37,499 bases of DNA from an uncultured Collinsella sp. (GCA_905208635.1 CAJLPX010000019.1:1-37499); one strand, 5' to 3'; shown: positions 24,520 through 33,271, numbered from the stretch's first letter. Numbers and translations are program-made. Notes: a model not told the origin generated them from the letters alone.

Positions 24520-25320
24520 ATGGAATACTCGATCATCCAGGTCGCTCTGGTCTTCATCGTCACGTTCGTCGCGGCAATCGACCAGTTCAACTTCCTCGAG
24601 TCTCTCTATCAGCCCATCGTCACCGGCGCCGTCATCGGTCTTATCCTTGGCGACCTCAACACCGGTCTTCTCGTGGGTGGTACTTATCAGCTCATGACGA
24701 TCGGCAACATGCCGATCGGAGGCGCTCAGCCGCCTAACGCCGTCATCGGCGGCATCATGGCAGCCATTCTCGCTATCGCCACGGGCCTCGAGCCCAACGC
24801 GGCAGTCGGCCTTGCCATTCCGTTCGCTCTGCTTGGTCAGCTCGGCGTTACCCTGGTCTTCACGCTTATGTCGCCCCTCATGTCCTCCGCGGACAACATG
24901 GCTCATAACGCTGACACCAAGGGCATCGAGCGCCTGAACTACTTCGCCATGGCTCTGCTCGGCCTGATCTTCGCTGTCGTCGTCACCCTGTTCTTCATCG
25001 CTGGCGCTACCATCGGTCAGACCATCGCTTCCGCCATCCCGACTTGGCTGCAGACCGGTCTGTCCGCTGCAGGCGGCATGATGCGCTTCGTCGGCTTCGC
25101 CGTCCTGCTCAAGGTTATGATGAACCGCGATATGTGGGGCTTCTTCCTCATGGGCTTTGGCCTCGCGCTCATCACCGTTGCCAACGATTCTCTGGCAACC
25201 CCTGCCCTGCTCATCCTCGCTCTCATCGGCTTCGGCATCGCTTTCTGGGACTTCCAGCAGCAGACCGAGCTGAAGGGTGCAGCTGTTTCTGACGGAGGTG
25301 ACTTCGAAGATGGCATCTAA
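24520..25320 (+). CDS. PTS mannose-family EIIC membrane component
   Basis: The 266-aa integral membrane protein forms, with EIID, the sugar channel. It has the usual size and the characteristic N-terminal region AAIDQFNFLESLYQPIVTGAVIGLILGDLNTGLLVGGTYQL with the conserved Gly-rich elements, then GNMPIGGAQPPNAVIGGIMA. AAAGGAGGAGCAAG precedes the ATG. Its end overlaps the EIID start by 11 bases. Similarity is closest to AgaC/AgaW-type subunits by eye; substrate is inferred from neighbours. Confidence 0.93.
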   Translation: MEYSIIQVALVFIVTFVAAIDQFNFLESLYQPIVTGAVIGLILGDLNTGLLVGGTYQLMTIGNMPIGGAQPPNAVIGGIMAAILAIATGLEPNAAVGLAIPFALLGQLGVTLVFTLMSPLMSSADNMAHNADTKGIERLNYFAMALLGLIFAVVVTLFFIAGATIGQTIASAIPTWLQTGLSAAGGMMRFVGFAVLLKVMMNRDMWGFFLMGFGLALITVANDSLATPALLILALIGFGIAFWDFQQQTELKGAAVSDGGDFEDGI

Positions 25321-26392
25321 TGAGTATGTGATCCCGGAGCACTACGAGGATCTCACTCCTGCTCCGCAGCTCGACCAGAAGACCCTCAACAAGATGGCTT
25401 GGCGCTCCTGCTTCCTGCAGGCATCGTTCAACTACGAGCGCATGCAGGCCGCTGGCTGGCTTTACTCCATCATCCCCGGTCTGGAGAAGATCCACACCAA
25501 CAAGAACGACCTCGCGGCTTCCATGAGCCACAACCTGGAGTTCTTCAACACCCACCCGTTCCTCGTCACCTTTGTTATGGGTATCGTGCTTTCGCTCGAG
25601 CAGAACAAGGTTGACATCCCCACGATCCGCGCCGTCCGCGTCGCCGCAATGGGCCCGCTCGGTGGTATCGGTGACGCCCTGTTCTGGCTGACGCTCGTGC
25701 CTATCACGGCCGGCATCACCTCCAACATGGCCATCAACGGCAACGCCGCTGCGCCGATCATCTTCCTGGTGATCTTCAACGTCGTCCAGTTCGCTCTGCG
25801 CTTCTGGCTCATGAACTGGTCCTACAAGCTTGGCACCAGCGCTATTGACGCTCTGACTGCCAATATGCAGGCCTTCACGCGTGCCGCTTCCATCATGGGC
25901 GTCTTCGTCGTCGGTTGCCTGGTCGTCACCATGGGTGGCACCCAGATCAACCTCCAGATCCCCAACGGCACCACCCGTGGCCTCTCCGCTACTACCGTGA
26001 TCGTCTCCGAGAAGGAGGCCGAGAACTTCACCGGTATGGAGGGCATCGATACCGAGACCGCTGAGGCCGGTACCATCGCCATGACCGATGAGGACGGCAA
26101 CGCCCTCACCGCTTCCGATGCCGACGGCAACGCTGTCGAGTGCGGCGTCACCGATCTGGGCAACGGCATGGAGTCCGTTACCTACGGCACCGTCACCGAG
26201 GATCCGGTCAACTTCTCCGTTGCCGACACCCTCAACACCATCGTCCCGAAGCTCGTCCCGCTTATGCTTACGCTGCTGCTTTACTACATGTTCGCTAAGC
26301 ACAGCTGGACCCCGACCAAGGGCATTCTGCTGCTCTTCGTCCTGGGCATCCTGGGCGCTGGCCCGCTTGGTCTCTGGCCGAGCATCTGGTAA
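25310..26392 (+). CDS. PTS mannose-family EIID component with enlarged outer loop
   Basis: EIID completes the membrane complex. ATG 25310 stands 9 bases after GGAGGTG and inside the IIC end. The family start is clear: LNKMAWRSCFLQASFNYERMQAAGWLYSIIP, then PFLVTFVMGIVLSLEQ and MGPLGGIGDALFW. The protein has 360 aa, about 80 more than usual. The excess is an acidic segment at about 220-305 (KEAENFTG, TDEDGNAL, DADGNAV) between the penultimate membrane region and the final LVPLMLTLLLYYM helix, likely outside the cell. The frame is intact through it. Confidence 0.9.
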   Translation: MASNEYVIPEHYEDLTPAPQLDQKTLNKMAWRSCFLQASFNYERMQAAGWLYSIIPGLEKIHTNKNDLAASMSHNLEFFNTHPFLVTFVMGIVLSLEQNKVDIPTIRAVRVAAMGPLGGIGDALFWLTLVPITAGITSNMAINGNAAAPIIFLVIFNVVQFALRFWLMNWSYKLGTSAIDALTANMQAFTRAASIMGVFVVGCLVVTMGGTQINLQIPNGTTRGLSATTVIVSEKEAENFTGMEGIDTETAEAGTIAMTDEDGNALTASDADGNAVECGVTDLGNGMESVTYGTVTEDPVNFSVADTLNTIVPKLVPLMLTLLLYYMFAKHSWTPTKGILLLFVLGILGAGPLGLWPSIW

Positions 26393-26405
26393 GGCTCCAG
26401 CTTGA

Positions 26406-26497
26406 GGGGTGTGTCCCTACGCGGCTCACACCCCGACCCCTTAAGCCATGTGTATGTTAAAAGCCGCGTGCTCGAAAGAGCGCGCGGCTTTTGTTTT
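26406..26497 (+). terminator. Terminator of the PTS operon
   Basis: GGGGTGTG/CACACCCC hairpin (26406-26434), then AAGCCGCGTGCTC (26461-26473), loop GAAA, GAGCGCGCGGCTT (26478-26490), followed by TTGTTTT. Confidence 0.85.
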
Positions 26498-26498
26498 C

Positions 26499-26528
26499 TT
26501 GATGATTCGGGTGTGGCAGACAGATAAT
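26499..26528 (+). promoter_or_regulatory. Likely promoter of the GntR regulator
   Basis: -35 TTGATG (26499-26504), 18-base spacer, -10 GATAAT (26523-26528), directly after the PTS terminator. No TGGT-4-ACCA operator is seen here, so there is no sign of autoregulation by that site. Confidence 0.45.
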
Positions 26529-26577
26529 GCTTAACACCCTAGGTAGTTAGCCGAATTCGAGCAAAAGGGAGGATAGG

Positions 26578-27309
26578 ATGGCGATCGGAGCGCGTAAGCA
26601 ACCGCTGTACGATCAGCTGGTCGATATTCTGACCGAAAAGATTGACCATGAATATCGCGCCGGTGACATGATTCCTTCCGAGCGCGAACTTTCGGAGCGC
26701 TATGGTCTCTCGCGCACTACGGTACGCCTGGCTCTGCAGGAACTGGAGCGTTTAGGACTGGTGGTTCGGCAGCACGGTCGCGGTACCTTTGTGACCGACC
26801 GTTCGGCAAAGGCAACCAATCTTATGCAGTCCTACAGCTTTACCGAGCAGATGCGCGCGATGGGTCGCGACCCCGAGACCACGATTCTCGAGTTTTGCGA
26901 GATGGAGGCCGATAAGAATCTGGCCGAGCATATGGGATTGCGTATCGGTGATCGCATTTTTAAGCTTAAGCGCCTTCGTTCTGCCGACAACATGCCCATG
27001 ATGGTCGAACGCAGCTATCTACCGGTTCGTCAATTTCTGTCCCTAAAGCGACCGCTGCTGGAGCGCAAGCCGCTTTACGATGTGATTGAGCAAGACTTTC
27101 AGCAAAAGATACGCGTGGCCGAAGAGGAGTTCTATGCGAGCATAGCCCGTCCCACCGACGCTCACCTTTTGGGAATTGTCGAGGGCTCGCCTGTGCTCGA
27201 TTTGGTCAGGACTACGTATAACGAGTCAAACGAGGTTGTGGAGTATACACTCTCGGTTGCTCGTGCCGATCAGTTTAAATACAAGGTTTACCACCAGCGT
27301 AGCAACTAG
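26578..27309 (+). CDS. GntR/HutC-family transcriptional regulator of amino-sugar genes
   Basis: The 243-aa protein has an N-terminal winged helix (about 8-75: YDQLVDILTEKIDHEYRAGDMIPSERELSERYGLSRTTVRLAL, GRGTFV) and a C-terminal UTRA domain that senses small ligands, typically amino-sugar phosphates in the NagR/DasR/AgaR group. GGGAGG precedes the ATG. It lies between the PTS operon and agaS, both of which have the same TGGT-TACT-ACCA site. I infer that it represses both and is released by an amino-sugar 6-phosphate. Confidence 0.9.
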   Translation: MAIGARKQPLYDQLVDILTEKIDHEYRAGDMIPSERELSERYGLSRTTVRLALQELERLGLVVRQHGRGTFVTDRSAKATNLMQSYSFTEQMRAMGRDPETTILEFCEMEADKNLAEHMGLRIGDRIFKLKRLRSADNMPMMVERSYLPVRQFLSLKRPLLERKPLYDVIEQDFQQKIRVAEEEFYASIARPTDAHLLGIVEGSPVLDLVRTTYNESNEVVEYTLSVARADQFKYKVYHQRSN

Positions 27310-27348
27310 TGTCCGCATCGTTTCCATATGGTGATTCTTTGCATTTAA

Positions 27349-27384
27349 CTGGTTACTACCAGATAACCAACCGAAGTGTATAAT
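27349..27384 (+). promoter_or_regulatory. agaS promoter with DasR-like operator
   Basis: The palindrome CTGGT-TACT-ACCAG (27349-27362) overlaps the expected -35 position; -10 TATAAT is at 27379-27384. Binding would block RNA polymerase. It matches the site at 23057. Confidence 0.65.
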
Positions 27385-27423
27385 TGCACGTCAGAGGATT
27401 ACTTCTAGAGAGAGGTATTAGAA

Positions 27424-28590
27424 ATGTTCGAGAAGAGTGTCGAGGAGCTCACCGAGCTCGGCGCCCAGATCACCACGGCCGAGATTGCTCAGCAGCCCGA
27501 GCTTTGGCGTGATACGCTCAACATCTATCGCGAGAACAAGGAGGCCATCGAGGCCTTCCTGGCCGAGGCTCGCGCTATGGGCGAGGGCCGTCTGTCCGTT
27601 GTCTTCACCGGTGCCGGTACGTCCGACTACGTTGGCGATACCTGCGCCCCGTACCTGCGTCACGCTGGCAACACTGATCTCTACGACTTTAAGCCCATCG
27701 CCACGACCGACATCGTGAGCGCTCCGCGCGACTTCCTGCGCGCCGAGGATCCCACGCTCGTGGTTTCCTTTGCCCGCTCTGGCAACAGCCCCGAGAGCCT
27801 TGCCGCCGTTGCCGTTGCCAAGGAGCTCGTCCACAACGTCAAGTTCCTCAACATCACCTGCGCTCCCGAGGGCAAACTTGCCGTCGAGTCCGCCGATGAT
27901 CCCAATGCGCTGACGCTGCTCATCCCGCGCGCCAACGACAAGGGCTTCGCCATGACCGGTTCTTATTCCTGCATGACCCTGCTCTCCACCCTTATTTTCG
28001 ACACTGCCTCTGACGAGCAGAAGGCCGAGTGGGTCGAGACCATCGCCAAGATGGGCGAGGAGGTTATCGCTCGCGAGTCCGAGGTTGCCGATTACCTCGC
28101 TGGCGACTTCAATCGCGTGACCTACCTGGGCTCCGGCTCCTTTGGCGGCCTTGCTCAGGAGAGCCAGCTTAAGATTCTCGAGCTTGCTCACGGTCTGGTC
28201 GCTACATCCTACGACACCTCCATGGGCTATCGTCACGGACCTAAGTCCTTCGTCGACGATAAGACGCTCGTCTTCGTGTTCGTCAACAACGACGCCTACA
28301 CCCGTCAGTACGACATCGACATCCTCAACGAGATCGGTGGCGACAAGATCGCTCAGCACACCGTTGCCGTTCAGCAGGAAGGTGCCACCGTCTATGAGGG
28401 TGAGTCCTTCACCTTTAAGGACTACGAGGCGCTTCCCGAGGGCTACCTTGCCCTGCCGTTCGTGATGTTTGCCCAGGCTATCAGCCTGCTCAACTCCGTG
28501 CGCGTGGGCAACACGCCCGATACGCCGAGCCCCACCGGCACGGTCAACCGCGTGGTTAAGGGCGTGACGATTCACCCCTTCACCGCTTAA
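27424..28590 (+). CDS. agaS: AgaS-type sugar isomerase (amino-sugar phosphate deaminase)
   Basis: AgaS removes ammonia from galactosamine-6-phosphate to give tagatose-6-phosphate. The 388-aa protein has two SIS domains. The first has VFTGAGTSDYVGD and SFARSGNSPES, the second YLGSGSFGGLAQESQLKILE and YDTSMGYRHGPKSF. These features are shared with GlmS-type isomerases, but the length and order fit AgaS. It has its own operator-controlled promoter and a strong terminator after it, so it is monocistronic, although functionally tied to the deacetylase downstream. Confidence 0.92.
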   Translation: MFEKSVEELTELGAQITTAEIAQQPELWRDTLNIYRENKEAIEAFLAEARAMGEGRLSVVFTGAGTSDYVGDTCAPYLRHAGNTDLYDFKPIATTDIVSAPRDFLRAEDPTLVVSFARSGNSPESLAAVAVAKELVHNVKFLNITCAPEGKLAVESADDPNALTLLIPRANDKGFAMTGSYSCMTLLSTLIFDTASDEQKAEWVETIAKMGEEVIARESEVADYLAGDFNRVTYLGSGSFGGLAQESQLKILELAHGLVATSYDTSMGYRHGPKSFVDDKTLVFVFVNNDAYTRQYDIDILNEIGGDKIAQHTVAVQQEGATVYEGESFTFKDYEALPEGYLALPFVMFAQAISLLNSVRVGNTPDTPSPTGTVNRVVKGVTIHPFTA

Positions 28591-28608
28591 TCGCGTCCCC
28601 CTGTAAGG

Positions 28609-28650
28609 GCGCCCGTCCGCTCATAACGGCGGGCGGGCGCTTTTTGTTTT
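28609..28650 (+). terminator. Terminator of agaS
   Basis: GCGCCCGTCCGC (28609-28620) pairs with GCGGGCGGGCGC (28629-28640), 12 pairs with one G-U, then TTTTTGTTTT. Confidence 0.9.
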
Positions 28651-28707
28651 ACCTGAGCTGGGTATAAGCATCACCACAGTCAACTGCTTTAGAAGCAAGG
28701 AGTGCAT

Positions 28708-29877
28708 ATGAGCACGTACGCAATTAAGGCTGACAAGTTCTTCTTGCCGGCAGGCCCGCAACTGGGCGGCTATCTTATGGTCGAGGATGGCGTCTTTGGC
28801 GCCTGGCAGGCCGACGAGCCCTCTTGCGAGATTAAGGACTACACGGGATCGTGGATCGCACCGGGTATGGTCGATACTCACATCCATGGCTTCTACAACC
28901 ACTCAACTACCGATAACGATCCCGAGGGCATTGATATCAGCTCGACCGAGCTCGCCCGTCGCGGTACCACCAGCTGGCTGCCCACGACGTTCACCGATGG
29001 CGTTGAGCAGATCAAGGACGCCTGCGCCGCTATCGCCCAGGCGGACGAGGGTCGCGGCCCCGACTTCTGCGGTGCTCGCATTCAGGGCATCTACCTGGAG
29101 GGCCCCTTCTTTACCATAAAGCACGTGGGCGCGCAGAACCCCGCTTACCTGATCGATCCCTCCGAGGAGGTCTTCGACCAGTGGCAGGAGGCTGCTGGCG
29201 GACGTATCGTCAAGAGCGCTATGGCCGCTGAGCGCGATGGCGCTGCCACCTATGCTGCCGCCCTCAACGCGAAGGGCGTCGTGACCAGCATCGGTCACTC
29301 CGACGCCACCTACGATGAGTGCATCGCCGCCATCAACGCTGGTGCCAGCTGCTTTACGCATACCTATAACGGCCAGCGCGGGCTGCATCACCGTGAGCCC
29401 GGTGTCGTGGGTGCTGCCATGTCCACGCCCGAGACCTACGCTGAGATCATCTGTGACGGCAAGCACGTAAACCCTGCCGCCATCAAGGCGCTGCTGCAGG
29501 CAAAGGGCTGGCAGCACACGGTACTCATCACCGACTGCCTGGGCTGCGGCGGCATGCCCGAGGGCAGCTACACCAGTGGCGGCATGGACGTCATCATGAA
29601 GGACAACCTGTGCTGGCTCGCCGACGGCAAGAGCATTGCCGGCTCGGTGCTCACGCTTGCCCAGGGCGTCAAGAACATCGTCGACTGGGGCATCGCCAGC
29701 GCCGATATCGCCATTCGCATGGCAACCGAGGTGCCGGCACGCTCCGCGCACATCGAGGATAAGTGCGGCAGCATCATGCCGGGTCGTGACGCCGACTTTG
29801 TCGTGTTCGACCACGAGCTCACCCTCGTCGAGACGTATGTTGGCGGCCAGAGCGTCGGCAACGCCTTTACCGAGTAA
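28708..29877 (+). CDS. nagA: N-acetyl amino-sugar-6-phosphate deacetylase (NagA/AgaA)
   Basis: The enzyme removes acetate from N-acetylglucosamine- or N-acetylgalactosamine-6-phosphate. The 389-aa amidohydrolase starts at ATG 28708, 5 bases after AAGGAG. The metal site begins with VDTHIHG (His58, His60); LEGPF, IGHSDAT, THTYN and LITDCLGCGG (the active-site Asp) follow in the usual order. The substrate then passes to AgaS and the sugar kinase encoded nearby. A relic of a second copy's C terminus lies at 32603. Specificity between GlcNAc and GalNAc cannot be read from sequence; context favours GalNAc. Confidence 0.92.
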   Translation: MSTYAIKADKFFLPAGPQLGGYLMVEDGVFGAWQADEPSCEIKDYTGSWIAPGMVDTHIHGFYNHSTTDNDPEGIDISSTELARRGTTSWLPTTFTDGVEQIKDACAAIAQADEGRGPDFCGARIQGIYLEGPFFTIKHVGAQNPAYLIDPSEEVFDQWQEAAGGRIVKSAMAAERDGAATYAAALNAKGVVTSIGHSDATYDECIAAINAGASCFTHTYNGQRGLHHREPGVVGAAMSTPETYAEIICDGKHVNPAAIKALLQAKGWQHTVLITDCLGCGGMPEGSYTSGGMDVIMKDNLCWLADGKSIAGSVLTLAQGVKNIVDWGIASADIAIRMATEVPARSAHIEDKCGSIMPGRDADFVVFDHELTLVETYVGGQSVGNAFTE

Positions 29878-29889
29878 CGATAGAAAAAG

Positions 29890-29921
29890 ACGGCGGGCCC
29901 GAATCTGCTCGGACCCGCCGT
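29890..29921 (-). terminator. Terminator of the flavodoxin gene
   Basis: ACGGCGGGCCCGA (29890-29902) pairs with TCGGACCCGCCGT (29909-29921), one mismatch. The A-run on its left gives a T-run on the minus strand, so it mainly serves the flavodoxin gene, though it may also stop nagA transcription. Confidence 0.75.
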
Positions 29922-29952
29922 ATGGGTTAAACGCTCAAAAGCACCTTCACAG

Positions 29953-30537
29953 TTACAGCTTGTTAGCAATCTTCTTTGCCGTGCGCTTGACGCCGGCCAC
30001 AAGACCCCCCGCGGGATGCTCCTTTTCGTATGCTAGACGCTTCTCGCGCTTGGCATACTCTTCGACGATGATGTCGCCGTACTCATCTTCGATTTTGTCG
30101 AAGAAATCGACGGCTCCCTTAATCTCTTCGGCAGTTGGGTGTCCCTTCTGGACGCCGCCGGCGAGCTTGAACGGCCCCCACGTATCAAAGCCGGGGCAGC
30201 CGTAGACACCCATAAAGATGGCCTGCCTCATGCGGCAGATGCCATCGATATCCTTGCCGTACCACTTGTTTTTGCCACCGTAGGTCATAAGGCCAAACAC
30301 CTTGTCCTGCGGCTGCAGCACGTTCGTGAGCACGCGTGCCATGTCCTTGTCGATCTCGGAGTAATAGATGCCCGTGGCGACACCGATCAGATGATATTCG
30401 TGCAGGTTGGGATACTCGTTTTTGCCGAGCGCCTTGACGTCGAGGGTATCGATCTCGGGGTGTGCCTCGACGATGGCGTCCACGAGCTTTTTCGTATTGC
30501 CGTGGTGGCGTGAGGCATAAAGGATGATGGTTCGCAT
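29953..30537 (-). CDS. Flavodoxin-family protein
   Basis: The 194-aa protein starts at ATG 30537, 7 bases after AAAGG. The N terminus IILYASRHHGNTKKLVDAI is the FMN phosphate-binding loop of flavodoxins, and GVATGIYYSEID fits the flavin loop region. It is cytoplasmic, a likely electron carrier or quinone-reductase-like enzyme. It is the only minus-strand gene within the amino-sugar cluster. Nothing in it suggests sugar metabolism, so its place may be accidental. A positively charged tail (VAGVKRTAKKIANKL) follows the domain. Confidence 0.85.
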   Translation of the reverse strand: MRTIILYASRHHGNTKKLVDAIVEAHPEIDTLDVKALGKNEYPNLHEYHLIGVATGIYYSEIDKDMARVLTNVLQPQDKVFGLMTYGGKNKWYGKDIDGICRMRQAIFMGVYGCPGFDTWGPFKLAGGVQKGHPTAEEIKGAVDFFDKIEDEYGDIIVEEYAKREKRLAYEKEHPAGGLVAGVKRTAKKIANKL

Positions 30538-30692
30538 AAGAAGGCCTTTCAGCTGTAATTGCATCAATGTCTGTATGGTACCCCGTTGTATGGTCGGGAT
30601 ACCGGACACATCGACGAGCGCGCGGGTTTGTCCTTTGACTAGGATTGAGGCGGGCGCTTGCATGAAAAAGCAGTTGTCCGAAAGGATGGATA

Positions 30693-31574
30693 ATGGAATA
30701 CGCTCTTTCCAACGATTCGATTTCTATTAAGGTGTCCACGGCTGGTGGTTCGTTTACCTCGATTGAGGCCGGAGGTCGCGAGTATCTGTGGCAGGGCGAT
30801 CCCGCCGTGTGGTCCGGCCAGGCACCGATTTGCTTCCCGATTTGCGGAGGCCTGCGTGATGGTAGCGCCATGACGTTTGCCGGGCATCATGTGAAGCTCG
30901 CTCGCCACGGGTTTGCGCGCAAACAGGAGTGGAAGCTGCTGAGCCAGAGCGAGAACGAGCTGGCGATGTGCCTGGCTTCGGAGGATAACGCCGCGCTGCT
31001 GAGCGATTATCCGTACCCGTTTAAGCTTGTCGCTCGTTATGCGCTTGAGGGGGATACCGTGCGCGTCTCCTATGAGGTGACCAACGAGGGCACCGAGGAC
31101 ATGCCGTTCTTTATCGGTGGACACCCCGGCTTTAGGTGCCCGCTCGACGAGGGCGAGGCCTATACGGACTACGAGCTGCGCTTTGAGAAGGACGAGGCTG
31201 CGGAGCTCTGCACCGCCGTTCCTTCGACTGGCTTGATTGATGTGGCAAACCGCTCCAAGAACCCCATGGTGGGGAAGACGTTGCCCCTGTCGCACGAGCT
31301 CTTCGATTTTGCGGAGACCATCTTTGACGTACTCGAGAGTCGTCAGGTCACGCTTTCCAAAAAGGGCGAGGACAAGGGCGTTCGCCTGAGCTTCGAGGGC
31401 TTTCCGTACCTCATCGTGTGGAGTAAGCCCGAGGGCGATTTTGTGGCAGTTGAGCCCTGGGGCGGCCTTTCGACCTGCTCCGATGAGGATGACGTGCTTG
31501 AGCATAAGCGCGGCTGCCTTGTCGCCAAGCCCAAGGAGACCGTCGTTCGCTCGTTCACGATTGAAATTCTGTAA
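30693..31574 (+). CDS. Aldose 1-epimerase family protein, LacX-like
   Basis: The 293-aa protein belongs to the galactose-mutarotase-like fold, subfamily LacX/YeaD, which interconverts sugar anomers, probably of phosphosugars. Seen motifs are QAPICFPICGGLRDG, ARHGFARKQEW, FFIGGHPGFRCPL (with the catalytic His) and VEPWGGLS near the end. AAAGGA precedes the ATG by about 8 bases. In lactic acid bacteria lacX accompanies the tagatose-6-phosphate pathway; here the next gene is a LacC-like kinase, which supports the same link. A second mutarotase (galM) is at 35612. Confidence 0.88.
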   Translation: MEYALSNDSISIKVSTAGGSFTSIEAGGREYLWQGDPAVWSGQAPICFPICGGLRDGSAMTFAGHHVKLARHGFARKQEWKLLSQSENELAMCLASEDNAALLSDYPYPFKLVARYALEGDTVRVSYEVTNEGTEDMPFFIGGHPGFRCPLDEGEAYTDYELRFEKDEAAELCTAVPSTGLIDVANRSKNPMVGKTLPLSHELFDFAETIFDVLESRQVTLSKKGEDKGVRLSFEGFPYLIVWSKPEGDFVAVEPWGGLSTCSDEDDVLEHKRGCLVAKPKETVVRSFTIEIL

Positions 31575-31633
31575 TTCCGTTTTGTCGACTCGTATCGCGA
31601 GGCACTAGGAGCCTGCGAGATAAGGAGCTAAAA

Positions 31634-32569
31634 ATGATCCTCACCGTTACGATGAACCCGTCTGTCGATACGCGCTATCAGCTCGATGAGCTCGTTCTCG
31701 ACGACGTCAACCGTGTGACGCCCGAAAAGACCGCTGGCGGCAAGGGCCTCAACGTGGCCCGTGTGCTGGGTCAGCTGGGCGACGACGTCGTGGCAACCGG
31801 TCTGCTCGGCGGCCACATGGGTGCTTACATGGCTGAGCTCATGGACGCCAACGGTATTAACAACGACTTTGTGCCCATCAAGGGCGAGACCCGCATCTGC
31901 CTCAATATCCTTCATGCCGGCAACCAGACCGAGCTGCTCGAGAGCGGCCCGACAATTGCCCCCGAGGAGCTCGATGCCTTTACCGCCAAGTTTACCGAGC
32001 TTGCGAGCAAGGCCGACGTCGTCACCATCTCGGGTTCGCTGCCCCGCGGTGTCGAGGCAGACTACTATGCCAAGATCACGGGCATTGCCGAGAACGCCGG
32101 TGCCAAGGTGTTGCTCGATACCTCGGGTGCTTCGCTCGAGGCCGCCCTTAAGTCCGAAATTAAGCCCGAGCTGGTCAAGCCTAACCTGACCGAGATCAAC
32201 GGCCTTTTGGGTACGAACTTTACCACCGACGATGTGGACGAGCTCCGCGCCGCGCTCGCCTCTGATGCCCGCTTCTCCGATATCCCCTGGGTCGTCGTGT
32301 CCATGGGCGCTGCCGGCTCCGTTGGCTTCCACAATGGCCGTGCGTTCCGCGCAAAGACACCCGATATCCCTGCCGTTAACGCCACGGGCTCTGGTGACTC
32401 CACTATCGCTGGCTTCGCGCACGCCATTGCTGCTGGCGCGGACGACGAGACGGTGCTGCGTACCGCCAACACCTGCGGCAAGCTCAATGCCATGGATCCC
32501 ATGACCGGCCATCTGGTCATGGACCGTTGGGACGAGGTCTACAACGGCGTTGTCGTGACCGAGCTGTAA
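31634..32569 (+). CDS. PfkB-family hexose-phosphate kinase, LacC/FruK type
   Basis: The 311-aa kinase phosphorylates a ketohexose phosphate, probably tagatose-6-phosphate to the 1,6-bisphosphate (LacC), possibly fructose-1-phosphate (FruK). It begins MILTVTMNPSVDTRY, has the PfkB glycine motif AGGKGLNVARVLGQLG, and the catalytic NATGSGDSTIAGF with Asp as base. AAGGAG precedes the ATG by 7 bases. With AgaS producing tagatose-6-phosphate in the same cluster, LacC activity is the most consistent role. No tagatose-bisphosphate aldolase is in the window. Confidence 0.9.
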   Translation: MILTVTMNPSVDTRYQLDELVLDDVNRVTPEKTAGGKGLNVARVLGQLGDDVVATGLLGGHMGAYMAELMDANGINNDFVPIKGETRICLNILHAGNQTELLESGPTIAPEELDAFTAKFTELASKADVVTISGSLPRGVEADYYAKITGIAENAGAKVLLDTSGASLEAALKSEIKPELVKPNLTEINGLLGTNFTTDDVDELRAALASDARFSDIPWVVVSMGAAGSVGFHNGRAFRAKTPDIPAVNATGSGDSTIAGFAHAIAAGADDETVLRTANTCGKLNAMDPMTGHLVMDRWDEVYNGVVVTEL

Positions 32570-32602
32570 AAGCCTGGGCGTCGGCCCCGGCATTGCTTGC
32601 TA

Positions 32603-32734
32603 GCTCATGTCGACGACAAGTGCGGTAGCATTATGCTGGGGCGCGACGCTGAGTTTGTCGTGTTCAATCCCGACCTTACCCTGGTCGAGGCGTATGTGGG
32701 TGGCAACAGCGTCGGTAACGCGTTTGCCGAGTAG
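32603..32734 (+). pseudogene. Relic of a nagA C terminus (43 codons)
   Basis: In frame it reads AHVDDKCGSIMLGRDAEF, then VVFNPDLTLVEAYVGGNSV, then GNAFAE and a stop, aligned without gaps to the last 43 residues of the deacetylase at 28708 (AHIEDKCGSIMPGRDADF onward; about 33 of 43 identical). There is no start codon or ribosome site, and homology ends near 32600. It is the remnant of a second deacetylase lost by deletion, next to the kinase gene. Confidence 0.88.
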
Positions 32735-32766
32735 CCGCCAAAGAAGCGATCCGAGAGGGGATTTAG

Positions 32767-33240
32767 ATGATTTACGGTGCATTGGGCGATATCGAGGAGT
32801 ACCGCGGAATGCTCAAGGGCCTCGACGTGCTGATCGACTGGCTCGAGGAGAACGACCCGGCAGAGCTCGAGGTCGGCAGCCATCCGATTCTGGGCGACAA
32901 GGTCTATGCGAACGTCATGGCTCCCACGACGCGTCCCGAGGCCGAGGCTCACTATGAGACGCATCAGCGCTATCACGACCTGCAGATCGACGTCGAGGGT
33001 CGCGAGGCCTTTAAGGTCGCCACGGGCAGCCTGACGCTGGTTCAGGAGTTTGACGAGAAGGACGACTACGATCTGGTCGATTCCGACGCTTCGATCGCCG
33101 GCGATCTTGCCGACGACAAGTTTGCGCTGTTCGTTGCCGGCGAGCCTCACATGCCCACGCTCGAGTTCCCGGGCGATGGCGCACAACCGATCAAGAAGAT
33201 CTGCTTTAAGCTGCTTGCCGACGCCTACTGGGAGGAGTAG
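32767..33240 (+). CDS. YhcH/YjgK/YiaL family protein (NanQ-like)
   Basis: The 157-aa protein matches the YhcH family, cupin-like proteins that include EbgC (beta subunit of evolved galactosidase) and NanQ, an anomerase for sialic acid in E. coli. Visible motifs are MIYGALGDIEEY, RPEAEAHYETHQRYHDLQIDVEGRE (metal-binding His and Glu) and FVAGEPHMPTLEFPG. GAGGGG lies 6 bases before the ATG. The family generally favours host glycan sugars such as sialic acid, matching the mucin-sugar theme of the cluster. The exact substrate is unknown. Confidence 0.88.
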   Translation: MIYGALGDIEEYRGMLKGLDVLIDWLEENDPAELEVGSHPILGDKVYANVMAPTTRPEAEAHYETHQRYHDLQIDVEGREAFKVATGSLTLVQEFDEKDDYDLVDSDASIAGDLADDKFALFVAGEPHMPTLEFPGDGAQPIKKICFKLLADAYWEE

Positions 33241-33271
33241 CGAGCTGCTCGGCTGAGCTGTTCGTATGCTG

